A stretch of DNA of 6,844 nucleotides from an uncultured Eubacteriales bacterium (GTDB lineage Bacteria; Bacillota; Clostridia; Monoglobales; Monoglobaceae), in NCBI GenBank assembly GCA_958346135.1, contig CATVQN010000059.1, positions 1-6,844 of the forward strand. The letters run 5' to 3'. Positions 1 to 5,948 of this stretch are shown here, piece after piece. The notes under the pieces are model-generated. The model was not told the DNA's origin, did no database searches, and worked only from the letters and a program-made list of their open reading frames with translations. The position numbers and the translations under genes were made by a program. Each line of letters opens with the position of its first letter. Position 1 is the stretch's first letter.

Positions 1-13
1 TGGTGCCCTCCTA

Positions 14-1180
14 TCACGATATCACCAGCGCTGTGCATAGCGAGATACCAATATAATACACCGCAATGGATACTACGGTCTGCAATACATCCCCGTTGAT
101 TCTGCGGCGGAACAATTCTACGGACTTTCGCTGACGGAAGGTGGCATATACACTGCAAATCAGCACCGCAAAGGTAGTGGTTTTCATTCCGCCGGCAGTA
201 GAACCGGGCGAACCGCCAATCAGCATAAGCAGAATACTGACTACCTTACTTTGCGGGGTCATCTCCGACAAAGGCACCGTGGCATATCCCGCCGTCCGGA
301 AGGTCACCGACTGAAACAGTGATACAAGCCACTGCTCTCCCACCCCCTTATCCGCAAACATCGTCCCGCCCTGCTCAAACAGAAATATCAGGACGGTTCC
401 CAGCGCAATCAGCAATGCCGTCACAGTCAATACCACTTGCGTATGAAGCCGAAACCTGCGGAACCGAAACTTAGACTGGCGAATATCCGCCCAGACCAAA
501 AATCCGAGACCGCCAATTATAATCAAAGCTATAATAACCAGATTGACATAAAGGTTACCACTGACCGAAATCAGCGAGGAATCCGGTGCAACCGCCCCCA
601 TCAAATCAAACCCGGCATTACAAAATGCCGAAACCGAGTGAAAAATTCCAAAATAGATTCCTTTCCATATTCCAAGGAGAGGACAGAAATAAAACGACAG
701 CAGCACAGCTCCGGCTGCCTCAAACAAAAAGGTTCCCACCAGGATAAGCCGGGTAATGCGAACCATTCCATCCAGTTCCGGCGCAGCCACCGCTTCCTGC
801 ATCAAAAGCCGCTGTCCCAGACTGATATTGCGCTTTGCCAGCGCCGCAAACCACATGGCAATGGATGCAAAGCCAATTCCGCTGATCTGGATCATGATTA
901 AAATAATAAGCTGTCCGAACAGTGTCCAATGGGTATAGGTATCAAACCGCACCAAACCGGTCACACAGGTGGCAGACGCGGCCGTAAACAAGGCATCTAA
1001 AAAACAGGTTTGCTGTCCCGGCCGGGTGGAAATCGGCAGCTTCAGTAGCAGCGTTCCCGCCAGAATAATCGTACAGAACCCCAGGACGATCATACGGGTC
1101 GGAGACAGTCTGCGCAGCGGATGCGGCTGTTTCAGCGCATAAAGGCCTTCTTTGAGCTTTTGAAACCATTTCTTCGGCAT
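14..1180 (-). CDS. TrkH/KtrB-family K+ transporter subunit, C-terminally short
   Basis: Membrane pore subunit of a Trk/Ktr potassium uptake system, which normally works with a cytoplasmic NAD-binding TrkA/KtrA subunit (none seen here; it could lie beyond the left edge). In the 388-aa product I see three of the four M1-P-M2 pore units of the family: SATCVTGL (about residues 69-76), SAFCNAGF (184-191) and TFRTAGYA (293-300). The third is followed by the characteristic GGSPGSTAGGMKTTT (322-336). Start: the ATG at 1180 is preceded by AGGGGG at about 7 nt and by a good promoter at 1212-1240; the frame is open further upstream but only through the promoter. Odd: the protein ends at TGA (14-16) followed directly by an in-frame TAG (11-13), just where the fourth pore unit should begin. 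It is therefore about 60-70 residues short of the family and may be inactive. Family assignment is secure; function is doubtful. Confidence 0.88.
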   Translation of the reverse strand: MPKKWFQKLKEGLYALKQPHPLRRLSPTRMIVLGFCTIILAGTLLLKLPISTRPGQQTCFLDALFTAASATCVTGLVRFDTYTHWTLFGQLIILIMIQISGIGFASIAMWFAALAKRNISLGQRLLMQEAVAAPELDGMVRITRLILVGTFLFEAAGAVLLSFYFCPLLGIWKGIYFGIFHSVSAFCNAGFDLMGAVAPDSSLISVSGNLYVNLVIIALIIIGGLGFLVWADIRQSKFRFRRFRLHTQVVLTVTALLIALGTVLIFLFEQGGTMFADKGVGEQWLVSLFQSVTFRTAGYATVPLSEMTPQSKVVSILLMLIGGSPGSTAGGMKTTTFAVLICSVYATFRQRKSVELFRRRINGDVLQTVVSIAVYYIGISLCTALVIS

Positions 1181-1211
1181 CCAACTTCCCCCTTTTCTTT
1201 CTATCTTCCAT

Positions 1212-1240
1212 ATTATAGTACAAAGATACCATTCTGGCAA
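1212..1240 (-). promoter_or_regulatory. Promoter of the K+ transporter gene
   Basis: Read on the minus strand, TTGCCA (1240-1235) and TATAAT (1217-1212) are separated by exactly 17 bp, close to the sigma-A consensus. The predicted transcript starts near 1205, giving a short leader of about 25 nt that contains the AGGGGG ribosome binding site. Confidence 0.8.
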
Positions 1241-1243
1241 GGG

Positions 1244-1282
1244 ATTTCTGCTGCAAATTTCATATTGATTCGCAGCAGAAAT
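1244..1282. repeat. 11-bp perfect inverted repeat between divergent promoters (operator candidate)
   Basis: ATTTCTGCTGC at 1244-1254 is the exact reverse complement of GCAGCAGAAAT at 1272-1282, with a 17-bp AT-rich spacer. The left arm lies 3 bp upstream of the -35 box of the minus promoter. The right arm lies inside the -35/-10 spacer of the plus promoter. A protein bound to both arms could control both genes. No regulator gene is visible nearby, so this role is inferred from position. No T-tract follows, so it does not look like a terminator. Confidence 0.55.
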
Positions 1283-1293
1283 ATGTGTATAAT
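1265..1293 (+). promoter_or_regulatory. Promoter of the YigZ-family gene
   Basis: TTGATT (1265-1270) and TATAAT (1288-1293) are 17 bp apart. Transcription would start near 1300, leaving a leader of about 87 nt before the ATG at 1387; I see no clear riboswitch or attenuator fold in that leader. Confidence 0.7.
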
Positions 1294-1386
1294 AGGGTAT
1301 ATGTTATGTTGTCCCTCCAAATTTGTTATTTTAAACATACGGCCGTCCATTTTACATATGCGACTGCGCCAAAAGGAGTCAAAAGG

Positions 1387-2040
1387 ATGAAGGAGCTTTA
1401 CACCACCCTAGAAAGGCCGGCTGAAGCCGAAATTGTAGAAAAGCGATCTCGCTTTATCGCCCATGCCCAACCCGTTTCCACCGAAGCAGAGGCCCTGGCC
1501 TTTTTGAACCAATGCAAACAGGAATACTGGAATGCCACGCACAACGTTTACGCCTATATTCTGGAAGAAAACCAGCTGATGCGATATAGCGATGACGGCG
1601 AACCGGGCGGAACAGCAGGCCTTCCTGTTCTGGATATTTTGAAGAAGGAGGGCCTTAGCAATCTGATTGTGGTGGTAACCCGATATTTCGGCGGTGTTCT
1701 TTTGGGTACCGGGGGATTGGTACACGCCTATTCCAAGGCCGCCAAAGCAGGAATTGCAGCCGCCGGACTCTTGGATATGATTTTATGCCGGGAGCTTACT
1801 CTGCGATGCGAATATCATCTGCTTGGGAAGCTGCAAAACCAGCTGTCAAAGTGGGAAACCGTTCTGCCGGGAGATCCGGTCTATACCGAATGTGTAACCC
1901 TTCCCCTCTATCTTCCTGCAGAGGAAGCGGCAAAATTTTGCGAAAATATTACGGATAAAATGAATGCCCAGATAGAAATTAAAGTTGGCGGTGTTTGCTA
2001 TCACGGAAGACCGAGGCCGCTGAAAGGGGATTCAGAGTGA
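1387..2040 (+). CDS. YigZ/IMPACT family protein (UPF0029 and DUF1949 domains)
   Basis: A 217-aa cytosolic protein of the widespread YigZ family, related to eukaryotic IMPACT/Yih1; its bacterial biochemical role is not settled. The N-terminal UPF0029 domain (about residues 15-125) shows the family signatures KRSRFIAHA (19-27), YWNATHNVYAY (47-57), RYSDDGEPGGTAG (66-78) and VTRYFGGVLLGTGGLVHAYS (97-116). The C-terminal part (about 140-196) fits the DUF1949 ferredoxin-like fold. The length is typical. The ATG at 1387 is chosen because AAGGAG lies 8 nt upstream (1373-1378); the frame is open back to a GTG at 1285, but that codon lies within the promoter and has no ribosome binding site. No terminator is visible between this gene and the tRNA, so read-through into the tRNA is possible. 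Confidence 0.93.
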   Translation: MKELYTTLERPAEAEIVEKRSRFIAHAQPVSTEAEALAFLNQCKQEYWNATHNVYAYILEENQLMRYSDDGEPGGTAGLPVLDILKKEGLSNLIVVVTRYFGGVLLGTGGLVHAYSKAAKAGIAAAGLLDMILCRELTLRCEYHLLGKLQNQLSKWETVLPGDPVYTECVTLPLYLPAEEAAKFCENITDKMNAQIEIKVGGVCYHGRPRPLKGDSE

Positions 2041-2071
2041 AAGCTTTGCCATTTGCAATTTGACCGCTGTA

Positions 2072-2077
2072 TATAAT
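2072..2077 (+). promoter_or_regulatory. Possible -10 box for tRNA-Pro
   Basis: A perfect TATAAT lies 12 bp before the tRNA. The best upstream match, TTGCCA at 2046-2051, is 20 bp away, longer than usual, so the -35 element is unconvincing. Confidence 0.4.
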
Positions 2078-2089
2078 ATAGAGGTTCGT

Positions 2090-2166
2090 CGGGGCGTGGC
2101 GCAGTTTGGTAGCGCACTTGGTTTGGGACCAAGGGGCCGCAGGTTCGAATCCTGTCGCCCCGACCA
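2090..2166 (+). tRNA. tRNA-Pro (anticodon TGG)
   Basis: The cloverleaf folds without mismatch in the key stems: acceptor CGGGGCG (2090-2096) pairs with CGCCCCG (2156-2162), with discriminator A and encoded CCA (2164-2166). The anticodon stem CTTGG/CCAAG (2117-2121/2129-2133) closes the loop TTTGGGA, which places TGG at 2124-2126. The T-arm is GCAGG-TTCGAAT-CCTGT (2139-2155). The integrase gene just downstream, facing it, marks the 3' end of this tRNA as the likely integration target. Confidence 0.97.
2139..2166. other. Probable attachment-site core within the tRNA 3' end
   Basis: Phages that use tRNA genes generally recombine in the T-arm to acceptor region, so that the tRNA is restored from the phage copy of the 3' end. 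The integrase lies 63 bp beyond this segment. No second copy exists in the window, so the exact core cannot be drawn. It rests on context only. Confidence 0.4.
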
Positions 2167-2171
2167 AAAGT

Positions 2172-2210
2172 GAAATAACCGCCGTATTTTCGGCGGTTAT
2201 TTCTTTTCTT
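2172..2210 (+). terminator. Strong intrinsic terminator after tRNA-Pro
   Basis: A 13-bp perfect stem (2172-2184 with 2191-2203; GAAATAACCGCCG and its complement) closes a 6-nt loop TATTTT and is followed by TTTTCTT. It lies 5 nt after the tRNA CCA. Read on the other strand, the tail is ACTTTTGG, so it may also weakly stop integrase transcription. If integration occurred within the tRNA, this hairpin belongs to the element and not to the original host locus. Confidence 0.85.
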
Positions 2211-2241
2211 ACACGTTTTTTACACGATTTTACAAGATTTT
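2211..2241. repeat. Three imperfect 10-bp direct repeats beside the attachment region
   Basis: ACACGTTTTT (2211-2220), ACACGATTTT (2222-2231) and ACAAGATTTT (2232-2241) are nearly tandem. The last overlaps the end of the integrase gene. Short direct repeats flanking the core are what arm-binding domains of phage integrases recognise, and this integrase has such a domain. The poly-T content makes chance similarity possible. Confidence 0.4.
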
Positions 2242-3375
2242 GTTCAATATTTCTGTTGCTCGCTCTTCTTCTTTTGGGTATAGATGCGAATATGTGTTCC
2301 ATGTTATCTCAATATTGGAGTGGCCGAGACGTCGGGCAACCTCTTGGATATTGATTCCGTTGTTTACAAGAACGGATGCGTGACTATGGCGAAAATCGTG
2401 GATTCGTATTTTTTTTACTCCGGCGAGTTTTGCAAATTTTTGATTTGCATTCTCTATGGATGTGTCTCTGAGCGGCCTTGTCCCTCCGCATATTCTGAAA
2501 TCATCCGTAAATCTATCAATGGCTGCATAACGGTTTTTATGCTTATTCAAAATGTCTATGAGTGGCGCAGGCATCTGTATGGTGCGAATAGAGGATTGAT
2601 TTTTAGGCGGTGTTTCCACATCTCCGCCTTTTAACTTTTGTGTAATGCTTCTTTTTACACTAAGATAGCTGCCGTCTATATCGCTCCACTTCAGCGCGTG
2701 AATTTCTCCCTTTCTAAGTCCTGTATAAAACGCTATGGCAAAGAATACGTAAAAATCCCATGCGGCTATTGTACAAGCTTTTTCCGCATATTCTCTGGCA
2801 GCGGAAATAAACTTTGTAAACTCCTCCGGTGTATAATACTGCATTTCTCTTTTAATTGTAGTGACATCCTTAAAATTATCAATTTTGTCCAGCGGATTCT
2901 TGGACAGATAATCGACCTTGACAGCATAATTCAGCATGGCACGAAGCACTGCATAGATGTTCTTCTTTGTCTTTATTTTTAGCTTTTCCTTATTTTTCTT
3001 GGAATCTGTCTTTTGGTTTATGGAATCCTTCCACTCTTGCAGAACCGGTACGGTCAGCTTATCCAGCAGTACGTCGCCAAGGTATGGAATAATGTGTTTT
3101 TCCATAATTCCTTTGTCTCTATTCATCGTACTTTCTCTTACACTTCCGCCCTTTGACTTGGTGTACTCTTCCGAAAGTGCTCTAACAGTAATTCGCTTGA
3201 TTGGCTGTTTTTGTTTAATTTCTACCTCTAGCAGCCGTTCCAGCTCTTTTGCCTCCGAAGCACCGTATGCCACACGGTCAAGCTGTCTGTTCTTTCCGTA
3301 TGCGTCCATATAATTGATGCGGACACGGTATTTTTGTTTTCCGTTTTTGCTTCCGCTCATTTTGTATATCGGCAT
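2230..3375 (-). CDS. int: Phage-type tyrosine recombinase (integrase)
   Basis: Site-specific recombinase that would integrate and excise the element at tRNA-Pro. In the 381-aa product an N-terminal arm-DNA-binding domain of AP2-like type spans about residues 1-55. A SAM-like core-binding domain follows (about 60-165), then the catalytic domain. All catalytic residues are present: R221 in TGLRKGE, K258 in TPPKNQSS, H326 and R329 in HDFRHSH, H352 in RLGHSN, and the nucleophile Y362 in NTYSHLYP. The reading frame is intact. The ATG at 3375 is chosen because AAGGAG (3385-3390) lies 9 nt upstream; a GTG at 3396 would add seven residues but would put this site inside the gene. It lies downstream of the channel remnant on the same strand, with 78 bp between. 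No convincing promoter was found in that gap. Confidence 0.95.
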   Translation of the reverse strand: MPIYKMSGSKNGKQKYRVRINYMDAYGKNRQLDRVAYGASEAKELERLLEVEIKQKQPIKRITVRALSEEYTKSKGGSVRESTMNRDKGIMEKHIIPYLGDVLLDKLTVPVLQEWKDSINQKTDSKKNKEKLKIKTKKNIYAVLRAMLNYAVKVDYLSKNPLDKIDNFKDVTTIKREMQYYTPEEFTKFISAAREYAEKACTIAAWDFYVFFAIAFYTGLRKGEIHALKWSDIDGSYLSVKRSITQKLKGGDVETPPKNQSSIRTIQMPAPLIDILNKHKNRYAAIDRFTDDFRICGGTRPLRDTSIENANQKFAKLAGVKKIRIHDFRHSHASVLVNNGINIQEVARRLGHSNIEITWNTYSHLYPKEEERATEILNKIL

Positions 3376-3383
3376 AAAACGCA

Positions 3384-3390
3384 GCTCCTT
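3384..3390 (-). promoter_or_regulatory. Ribosome binding site fixing the integrase start
   Basis: AAGGAGC on the minus strand ends 8 nt from the ATG at 3375 (9 nt from the AAGGAG core). It lies within the longer GTG-initiated frame and so argues for the shorter 381-aa product. Confidence 0.7.
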
Positions 3391-3453
3391 ATTCACGAAA
3401 TAAAACCTTATATATACAAAACAAATAATAGGTTATCATATTAAATATAATTA

Positions 3454-4047
3454 CTATTCTCTGTTTTTTGAAATAGAGTCCATATATCCTGCAGTTATAA
3501 TACCGGTCGGCAATGCTACGATTGCAATTCCCATAAACGCTGAAACCATGCTCACGATTCTTCCTGTCTCACTGATGGGATAAATATCACCATATCCCAC
3601 TGTCGTAAGTGTTACCATTGCCCAATATAACGCATCAAAAAATGTATTAAAACTATCCGGTTCTACCTGAAACATTACCAGCGCTGAAATCAATGTATAT
3701 CCTGATGCCAAGTAACATACGGTAAGCAATGCATCCTTCTCTTTTTTTATGACATTGATAATCAAAACAAAGTTTTTTGAATATCTCAATATTTTTAATG
3801 CCCGAAATGCTTTAAACAATCGTGTTATTCTAAATAGCTTAAATCCAATGCTAAGCGGTGTAAATGATGGAAGAATCGATAACGCATCGATAATTGCATA
3901 TAACGTAAACGGATATGTCACAAATGATTTTATACGTGATCCGTTTTTCTTATCATTGATATCTGCCGTAAACCAACGCAACAGATAATCTACAGAAAGT
4001 GGTCTATTAACTAGACAAAGACAAAGACTAAGACAAGATAAAGACAA
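3454..4047 (-). pseudogene. 5'-truncated voltage-gated K+ channel
   Basis: Membrane protein of the Kv-like six-helix K+ channel family. Residue numbers count from the ATG at 4047. The retained part starts at about VDYLLRWFTAD (19-29, end of S2) and runs through S3 (AIIDALSILP, 51-60). S4 has six basic residues at every third position (R73, R76, K79, R82, K85, R88). S5 (about 106-129), the pore helix with filter TTVGYGD (148-154) and S6 with an ALPTG hinge (178-182) follow. S1, most of S2 and the N-terminus are missing. The first 16 or so codons (MSLSCLSLCLCL and after) are only the antisense of a GACAAA repeat belonging to the replication gene, and no ribosome binding site is evident before that ATG. 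The rest is undamaged, so the loss looks recent. A functional protein is unlikely without S1-S2. The stop TAG is at 3454-3456. Confidence 0.85.
3985..4010. other. Junction of two headless genes (deletion or misjoin point)
   Basis: Left of this point the minus strand reads recognisable channel sequence (VDYLLRWF, ending near 3994). Right of it the plus strand reads the linker of a phage initiator, open only from 3989 after a TAA at 3986-3988. Both genes should extend across this point by many codons and neither does. The exact base cannot be fixed without an intact relative. Confidence 0.7.
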
Positions 4048-4438
4048 AGACTATAAAAAAGAGAAAGATAAAAGAGAAAAGGCTCCGCCGTCTGACACGT
4101 CAAATACAAACCGAAAGGACGCAAAGACGCCTTGCGGCTATGACATGATTCTATCCGACATCGAAAATGACGAGCTTAAAAATCTGTATTACGAGTACAT
4201 CAAGATGCGAAAACTGATCAAGTCACCGATGACAGACCGTGCCCTTCGGATGCTGATTGACAAAGTCAACACCCTAGAGCCGGAGAGCGTGGAACGGCAA
4301 AAGCAAATGCTTGAAAATTCAATTGTGAACAACTGGAAGAGCGTTTATCCGCTGAAAGACCATGAAACGATCGGAAAATGGGGTGACGGCGGTGGAAGGA
4401 CTGACGAAGTTTATGGAAACCTCGGTACTTACCTCTGA
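3989..4438 (+). pseudogene. Phage replication initiator (DnaD-like/replisome organizer), N-terminus missing
   Basis: C-terminal remnant of a phage replication protein, which would bind the phage origin and help load the helicase through the DnaC-like protein encoded next. What remains is a charged low-complexity linker (RQRQRLRQDKDKDYKKEKDK, about 4013-4072). A conserved helical C-terminal domain follows, with LYYEYIKMRKLIKSP, TDRALRMLIDK and ENSIVNNWKSVYPLK, a pattern shared by many Gram-positive phage initiators. The N-terminal winged-helix half is absent. The open frame begins after a stop at 3986-3988 and holds only one late ATG (4145), without a ribosome binding site. It ends inside the following gene, overlapping it by up to 77 nt, as expected for an original operon. 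The tail after YPLK (KWGDGGGRTDEV) is plain linker. Confidence 0.75.
4013..4051 (+). repeat. GACAAA hexamer repeat tract
   Basis: Interrupted copies of GACAAA/AGACAA, period 6 with small phase slips, encode the RQRQR...DKDKD linker on the plus strand and the spurious SLSCLSLCLCL leader on the minus strand. It continues into a purine-rich run to about 4082. Such linker repeats are common in phage initiators and prone to slippage; the tract lies within about 25 bp of the proposed junction. Confidence 0.7.
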
Positions 4439-5336
4439 GGAGAATGTCAGCAAGTTCAGTCAGGCGATGAGAAATCTGAAAGCAGATATTGAAAGCGGCA
4501 AGCGGATTATTACGCCAAAGAACGATGCAGAGTATAAGCAGTGGGAACGCCAGAGGGCGGAATCAGACGTTTTTAACTACAATGCGGAGGTCGGAAATGA
4601 AAATCAGATTGACGGATATCACTGCGAAATCTGCAATGACAGGGGTATGATCGCCGAACTCTTCGAGGATGATTATGGATGCCGTGCCGTGTATAAACAG
4701 TGCCGGTGTCGGGCAATACGCACCTTTATACGAAAGGCGAAGAAAAGCGGGCTGGTCGATGTGATGAAAAAGTATACCTTTGCCGCATACCACGCCGAAG
4801 AGGACTGGCAAAAGCGGCTAAAGTCCGCAGCAGAACGGTTTGCAAAGGACGATGCGCCGCGGTGGTTCTTTATCGGAGGCCAGAGCGGATCGGGAAAGAC
4901 GCACTTGTGCACGGCAATGTGCATCTACTTTCTCCGGCAAAACCGCAATGTGAAGTATATGATGTGGCGCGATGAAAGCAGCTATATTAAGTCGGTCATC
5001 AACGACCCGGAGCGGTATCAGGAAGTCGTGCATGGACTGAAAAATGTGGATATTCTCTACATTGACGATTTGTTCAAGATGGGGAAGAACCCACAGGGCG
5101 AGGTGCCGCGGCCGACCACGGCGGATATTAACCTTGCGTTCGAGATTTTAAACGATCGGTACAATGGCGGACGGATCACCATTTTGTCCAGTGAACGGCA
5201 TATTGACGATATCATGGAGATTGATGATGCAATCGGCGGACGAATCTATGAAATGACCACGCCAGGCGGTTATGCACTGAACATTAAAAACGATGGGAAA
5301 AAGAACTATCGCACACGTGCGGTCGTTACGCTTTGA
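4362..5336 (+). CDS. DnaC-like AAA+ helicase loader
   Basis: Cytosolic ATPase that would load the replicative helicase at the phage origin, in partnership with the initiator encoded just upstream. In the 324-aa reading I see an N-terminal region and then a probable zinc-binding site, C88-x2-C91 with C114-x-C116. The AAA+ core has Walker A GQSGSGKT (173-180), Walker B ILYIDDLF (231-238; D235 and D236), sensor-1-like ITILSSER (272-279) and a candidate arginine finger R294 in GGRIY. The start is uncertain: ATG 4362 has no good ribosome binding site. GTG 4392 has GGGGTG 6 nt upstream and would begin close to where I recall relatives starting; ATG 4413 is also possible. The stop is followed within 10 nt by the next gene's AGGAGG. 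The frame is intact, but its partner is broken, so its present role is unclear. Confidence 0.88.
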   Translation: MKRSENGVTAVEGLTKFMETSVLTSEENVSKFSQAMRNLKADIESGKRIITPKNDAEYKQWERQRAESDVFNYNAEVGNENQIDGYHCEICNDRGMIAELFEDDYGCRAVYKQCRCRAIRTFIRKAKKSGLVDVMKKYTFAAYHAEEDWQKRLKSAAERFAKDDAPRWFFIGGQSGSGKTHLCTAMCIYFLRQNRNVKYMMWRDESSYIKSVINDPERYQEVVHGLKNVDILYIDDLFKMGKNPQGEVPRPTTADINLAFEILNDRYNGGRITILSSERHIDDIMEIDDAIGGRIYEMTTPGGYALNIKNDGKKNYRTRAVVTL

Positions 5337-5342
5337 AAAAAC

Positions 5343-5350
5343 AAGGAGGA
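5343..5350 (+). promoter_or_regulatory. Strong ribosome binding site for the 60-aa gene
   Basis: AAGGAGGA lies 6 nt before the ATG at 5357 and selects that codon over a TTG at 5333 in the same frame. It sits just after the stop of the helicase-loader gene. Confidence 0.75.
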
Positions 5351-5356
5351 ATCGAA

Positions 5357-5539
5357 ATGTATGATACGATAAAGGATATTGCGATTATGTTTCAGATCAA
5401 GTGCGGCAAGTACCCCAAAGAGGCGCTGACCATAGAACTGTGTGATAAATTGTTTGATGAGGCACTTTCAGAATACCGCACCATGAATACAATCAATGCG
5501 TTGTCATGTGAAATGCAATGTGCCGATCGTTTGGCGTGA
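5357..5539 (+). CDS. Small phage early protein, unknown function (60 aa)
   Basis: I do not recognise this protein. It starts MYDTIKDIAIMFQIKCG and is a mostly helical, acidic 60-aa product without membrane segment or signal peptide; its two C-terminal cysteines (SCEMQC) are too few for a confident metal site. Support for it being real is the near-perfect AAGGAGGA ribosome binding site and its tight fit in the operon: 20 nt after the helicase loader and 13 nt before the RusA start. Position suggests an accessory replication or recombination role, but nothing in the sequence shows it. Confidence 0.65.
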   Translation: MYDTIKDIAIMFQIKCGKYPKEALTIELCDKLFDEALSEYRTMNTINALSCEMQCADRLA

Positions 5540-5552
5540 TAGGTACATAGGG

Positions 5553-5948
5553 ATGGATGAAATCAAGCTGATAATCAAGCTTCCGCCGGTTACCAAGAAG
5601 AACAGCCAGCAGATCCTGATTAACCATAAGACCGGCAAGCCGTTTATTGCACCGTCCAAGAAGTACCGTGAATATGAGCGTGATGCGGGATTCTTCCTAC
5701 AACCGCTTGAGATTGATTATCCGGTGAACATTAAAGCGGTTTATTATATGCCGAGCCGGCGCAGAGTGGACAAGACAAACTTAGAGAGCGCTCTGTGCGA
5801 TGTGCTGGTAAAGCATCATGTGATTAAAGATGATCACAGCGGTATTGTGGTGTCTACGGACGGAAGCCGGGTCCGTTACGATAAGAATAATCCACGGACG
5901 GAGATTTATATTACAAAACTGGAGGAAAACGAAGATGGACAAGTGTGA
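5553..5948 (+). CDS. rusA: RusA-type Holliday junction resolvase
   Basis: Small dimeric endonuclease that cuts Holliday junctions, used by phages to resolve recombination and replication intermediates. The 131-aa product has the family length. It shows the N-terminal PPVTKKNSQQI strand-loop (11-21), the SKKYREYE segment (35-42), then the acidic signature MPSRRRVDKTNL (66-77) with D73, ALCDVL (80-85) with D83, and VIKDDHSGIV (90-99) with D93 and D94. This matches the Gram-positive form of the RusA active site, where D-x-x-N-L replaces the D-x-D-N of the E. coli protein. The ATG at 5553 is chosen because the conserved domain starts within ten residues of it; the ribosome binding site is only a weak ATAGGT. 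The upstream extension to 5496 overlaps the previous gene. It overlaps the next gene by 14 nt. Confidence 0.9.
   Translation: MDEIKLIIKLPPVTKKNSQQILINHKTGKPFIAPSKKYREYERDAGFFLQPLEIDYPVNIKAVYYMPSRRRVDKTNLESALCDVLVKHHVIKDDHSGIVVSTDGSRVRYDKNNPRTEIYITKLEENEDGQV

Noticed and set aside
437..901. 154-codon open frame on the plus strand
   Set aside because: It lies wholly antisense to the K+ transporter gene, which has clear family motifs; its product is basic and low in structure, with no recognisable domain.
1285..2040. YigZ-family protein extended to GTG 1285 (251 aa)
   Set aside because: That codon overlaps the -10 box of the promoter, and the family N-terminus begins near the ATG at 1387, which has a good ribosome binding site.
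1979..2354. Open frames running through the tRNA on both strands
   Set aside because: They are read through tRNA-Pro and its terminator, and overlap the ends of the YigZ-family and integrase genes; no protein motif is seen.
2957..3313. 118-codon plus-strand frame opposite the integrase
   Set aside because: Antisense shadow of a gene with a complete catalytic set; serine- and phenylalanine-rich as expected from reading the opposite strand.
2230..3396. Integrase starting at GTG 3396 (388 aa)
   Set aside because: The clear AAGGAG site at 3385-3390 would then lie inside the coding region and points to the ATG at 3375.
3404..3434. AACCT...AGGTT inverted match upstream of the integrase
   Set aside because: The paired arms are only about 5 bp in very AT-rich sequence, and no convincing promoter accompanies them; chance is sufficient.
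4013..4051. Hexamer tract considered as a CRISPR array or replication-origin iterons
   Set aside because: The period is 6 bp without spacers, and it encodes the typical charged linker of phage initiators. It is a coding microsatellite.
4145..4438. Treating ATG 4145 as the start of a normal 97-aa gene
   Set aside because: No ribosome binding site precedes it, and the frame with the typical initiator linker continues upstream to 3989. It is better read as the tail of a truncated gene.
4563..5033. Several minus-strand frames within the helicase-loader gene
   Set aside because: They overlap one another and the AAA+ gene, with no ribosome binding sites or motifs.
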